Shown in pieces: positions 4,839-6,748 of a DNA stretch of 6,748 nucleotides. The position numbers and the translations under genes are program-made. Position 1 is the stretch's first letter. The number at the start of each line of letters is the position of its first letter. The DNA comes from CBDULX01 sp965368175 (GTDB lineage: Bacteria > Pseudomonadota > Gammaproteobacteria > SZUA-229), in NCBI GenBank assembly GCA_965368175.1, contig CBDULX010000165.1:1-6748 (forward strand). Direction: 5' to 3'. Under the pieces are notes generated by a model. That model was not told the origin of the DNA. It made no database searches and saw nothing but the letters and a program-made list of their open reading frames with translations.

Positions 4839-6748
4839 TGAAGAAACGAATCCAGACATATCTCAATCGCAATACACACTGGGCAGTGTTGCTAGGCGGC
4901 CTGGTGCTCAGTTACCTGGGTTTTCAGGTTGCGGTGGAACTGGAGCATCGTACTATCCAGTTAGAACAGCAAAAAATTACCTACCTGGCTGTTAATGCAC
5001 TGAGTAAAGAGCTGGAAATCAGCCAGGGAATTCTTTCGAGCATCCGCAGATTTTTTCTTGCCTCATCCCATGTCAGCAGAGAAGAATTCTTCCTGTTCAC
5101 CCAGTCCGAACTCACTGCCCGCCCCTCGATCCTCGCGCTGGAGTGGATTCCCCATGTAATGGATATACAGCGGGAAGAGTTCCGGCAGCGAGCGCTTCGG
5201 GATGGGCTGGTGGATTTTGACATCAAAGAACGCAATTCCCAGGGGGTAATGATCCCGGCAAAGCAGCGTTCAGAATATTTTCCTGTCTATTATGTTGAAC
5301 CCATGAACAACAATACCGCCGTTCTGGGTTTTGATCTGGCATCCAGTGAGCAACGCCTGGCCAGCCTGGAACTGGCCAGGCAAACAGGTCAGGCTCAGGC
5401 CACCGCCAGTATTAGCCTGATGCAGGAGAGTGGGCAACAGAAAGGTTTTTTGATTTTTCAACCGATATTCATACCGGCTAATGACGAACTTGACCCTGAA
5501 AAAACTTTATTTAAAGGATTTGCTCTCGGTGTTTTTAGAATTGGAGATCTGTTCGAGTCTGCAGTAAAACCCATGGCGACACTCCTGGATTCATTAGAGA
5601 TTGAAGTGACCGATATCACTGACCCGAACAACACCAACCTGTTACACAGCAGGGCAGCCTCCACTCAGACTGAGCCGTTTTCCAGTTCAACCTGGCTGGT
5701 GACCCAGGATATTCATTTCGCTAACCGAAGCTGGAGATTTTCCAGTATCGCTACGCCTGAATTCATCCAGCGCCATTTAGCTCTGACCCACTGGACGGTT
5801 CTAGGAAGCGGTATCATTTTAACCCTGTTAATCACCAGTTACCTGCGTACTCTCACTAACAGGGAATCAGAGATCAGAAAGCTGGTTAATCAGCGCACAC
5901 GAGAATTTCAGGCCAGTGAAAAGATGAATCGCACAATCGTGGATAATGCTGTAGACGCGGTAATCACTATTGATGGCCAGGGCACTGTCAGCCTGTTCAG
6001 CCCCGCAGCGGTCAGAATGTTTGGCTTTGCAGGTGAAGAGGTCATTGGCCAAAATATCAAAATGCTCATGCCCGAGCCCTATCACTCGGAACATGATGGG
6101 TATCTGCTACGTCATCGACAAACGGGTGAAAAACGCATTATCGGTATCGGTCGGGAAGTAAGAGGACGACGTAAAGATGGCTCCACCTTTCCCATGAATC
6201 TGTCGGTCGGCGAGGCAAAAGTCAATGGCAAGACTCTCTATGTCGGAACTATCACCGACCTCACAGAGCTTAAAAACAAGGAACAGGCATTACATGACTT
6301 TAATGACCGTCTTGATCTGGCAACGCGCGCAGGTGGCATAGGTGTGTGGGATTATGACATCGCCAATAGAATATTAGACTGGGATAATCGCATGTTTGAA
6401 CTCTATGGTGTCGCCCGGGAACAGTTCCAGGATACATTCGAGGTCCTGTATAACGCAGTGCACCCCGATGATTTAAAACAACTGGAGGCAGACCTGAAAG
6501 AAGCGATTATAAGCAGTAAACATTTTGATACCGAGTTTCGAATCACCTGGCCCGACGGACAGGAACGCTATATTCAGGCCTCTGGCCTGGTCTTAAATGA
6601 TGAAAAAGGTCGTGGGCATCGCATGATTGGGATCAATATGGATATCACTGAACGCAAAAAATCAGAACAGGCGATGCACCAGGCCAAACAGGCGGCTGAG
6701 GCGGCCAATCGACAGAAGTCAGCCTTCCTCAATACCATGAGTCATGAA
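4838..6748 (+). CDS. CHASE-PAS-PAS membrane sensor histidine kinase, 3' end outside the window
   Basis: An open frame of 637 codons runs from GTG at 4838 to the window edge without a stop. Segments in order: a short N-terminus; TM1 about 15-33; a periplasmic CHASE domain (about 97-240, marked by LALEWIPHV, RSEYFPVYYVEP, LGFDLAS and GFALGVFRIGDL); TM2 about 319-337; a linker helix; PAS 1 (about 362-476); PAS 2 of the PAS_3 type (about 491-605, GVWDYDI to DITERKK); a helix; and the start of HisKA, SAFLNTMSHE, with phospho-acceptor H636. PAS 1 is strikingly FixL-like: LMPEPYHSEHDGY, IIGIGREV and RKDGSTFPM. H419 aligns with the heme-ligating His200 of Bradyrhizobium FixL, R425 with Arg206, R439 with Arg220 and L455 with Leu236, with no gap. 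It may thus bind heme and sense oxygen, while CHASE reads an unknown extracellular small molecule. The start is chosen because GTG overlaps the TAG stop of the cyclase gene (TAGTG) and precedes TM1; no Shine-Dalgarno is evident, so translational coupling is likely. GTG at 4829 is an in-frame alternative. HATPase and perhaps receiver domains should follow beyond the edge. Confidence 0.93.
   Translation, partial: MKKRIQTYLNRNTHWAVLLGGLVLSYLGFQVAVELEHRTIQLEQQKITYLAVNALSKELEISQGILSSIRRFFLASSHVSREEFFLFTQSELTARPSILALEWIPHVMDIQREEFRQRALRDGLVDFDIKERNSQGVMIPAKQRSEYFPVYYVEPMNNNTAVLGFDLASSEQRLASLELARQTGQAQATASISLMQESGQQKGFLIFQPIFIPANDELDPEKTLFKGFALGVFRIGDLFESAVKPMATLLDSLEIEVTDITDPNNTNLLHSRAASTQTEPFSSSTWLVTQDIHFANRSWRFSSIATPEFIQRHLALTHWTVLGSGIILTLLITSYLRTLTNRESEIRKLVNQRTREFQASEKMNRTIVDNAVDAVITIDGQGTVSLFSPAAVRMFGFAGEEVIGQNIKMLMPEPYHSEHDGYLLRHRQTGEKRIIGIGREVRGRRKDGSTFPMNLSVGEAKVNGKTLYVGTITDLTELKNKEQALHDFNDRLDLATRAGGIGVWDYDIANRILDWDNRMFELYGVAREQFQDTFEVLYNAVHPDDLKQLEADLKEAIISSKHFDTEFRITWPDGQERYIQASGLVLNDEKGRGHRMIGINMDITERKKSEQAMHQAKQAAEAANRQKSAFLNTMSHE
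5355..5381. repeat. Perfect 10-bp inverted repeat inside the CHASE coding region
   Basis: GCCTGGCCAG (5355-5364) and CTGGCCAGGC (5372-5381) are perfect inverted complements around a seven-base loop. Eight of ten pairs are G-C, so the mRNA could form a strong hairpin. The bases encode the RLASLELARQ stretch of the CHASE domain. No T-tract follows, so it is not an intrinsic terminator. It may only reflect codon choice for repeated Leu-Ala. Confidence 0.7.

Noticed and set aside
4813..5664. Open frames on both strands over the start of the CHASE kinase gene
   Set aside because: They overlap a continuous 637-codon frame with clear CHASE and PAS motifs, and their translations show no recognisable domain.

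Overview
The window carries four protein genes typical of a moderate-GC gammaproteobacterium: a CnoX/YbbN-type thioredoxin-TPR protein, HPK4-like 'HDFNN' hybrid kinases and c-di-GMP signalling. Genus cannot be fixed from the sequence. There is no sign of tRNA, rRNA, IS element, prophage or CRISPR array.

Layout. Bases 1-109 are a promoter-like leader for gene 1 (110-973, +), a CnoX-like chaperedoxin that keeps a CQPC active site. Gene 2 (1096-3075, -) converges on it and encodes a soluble hybrid histidine kinase, REC-PAS-HisKA-HATPase-REC. A 113-bp divergent intergenic region separates gene 2 from gene 3 (3189-4838, +), which encodes an Hpt-REC-REC-GGDEF diguanylate cyclase with both receiver domains intact. 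Gene 4 starts on a GTG at 4838 that shares one base with the TAG stop of gene 3. It runs open to the right edge with 637 codons and no stop. It is a membrane sensor kinase, TM-CHASE-TM-PAS-PAS-HisKA, cut at its H-box.

How the genes may work together. Genes 2, 3 and 4 contain all the parts of a His-Asp-His-Asp phosphorelay ending in c-di-GMP synthesis. A kinase receiver could pass phosphate to the Hpt histidine of gene 3 (H54), and from there to one or both gene 3 receivers (D183, D309), which would control the GGEEF cyclase. Gene 4 would supply a periplasmic ligand input (CHASE) and, on motif evidence, a cytoplasmic heme/oxygen input: its first PAS closely matches the FixL heme PAS, including the proximal histidine and distal arginine. 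The main hypothesis is therefore an oxygen- and ligand-responsive c-di-GMP phosphorelay. The wiring is inferred from domain content and gene order. Gene 1 is probably an unrelated housekeeping neighbour.
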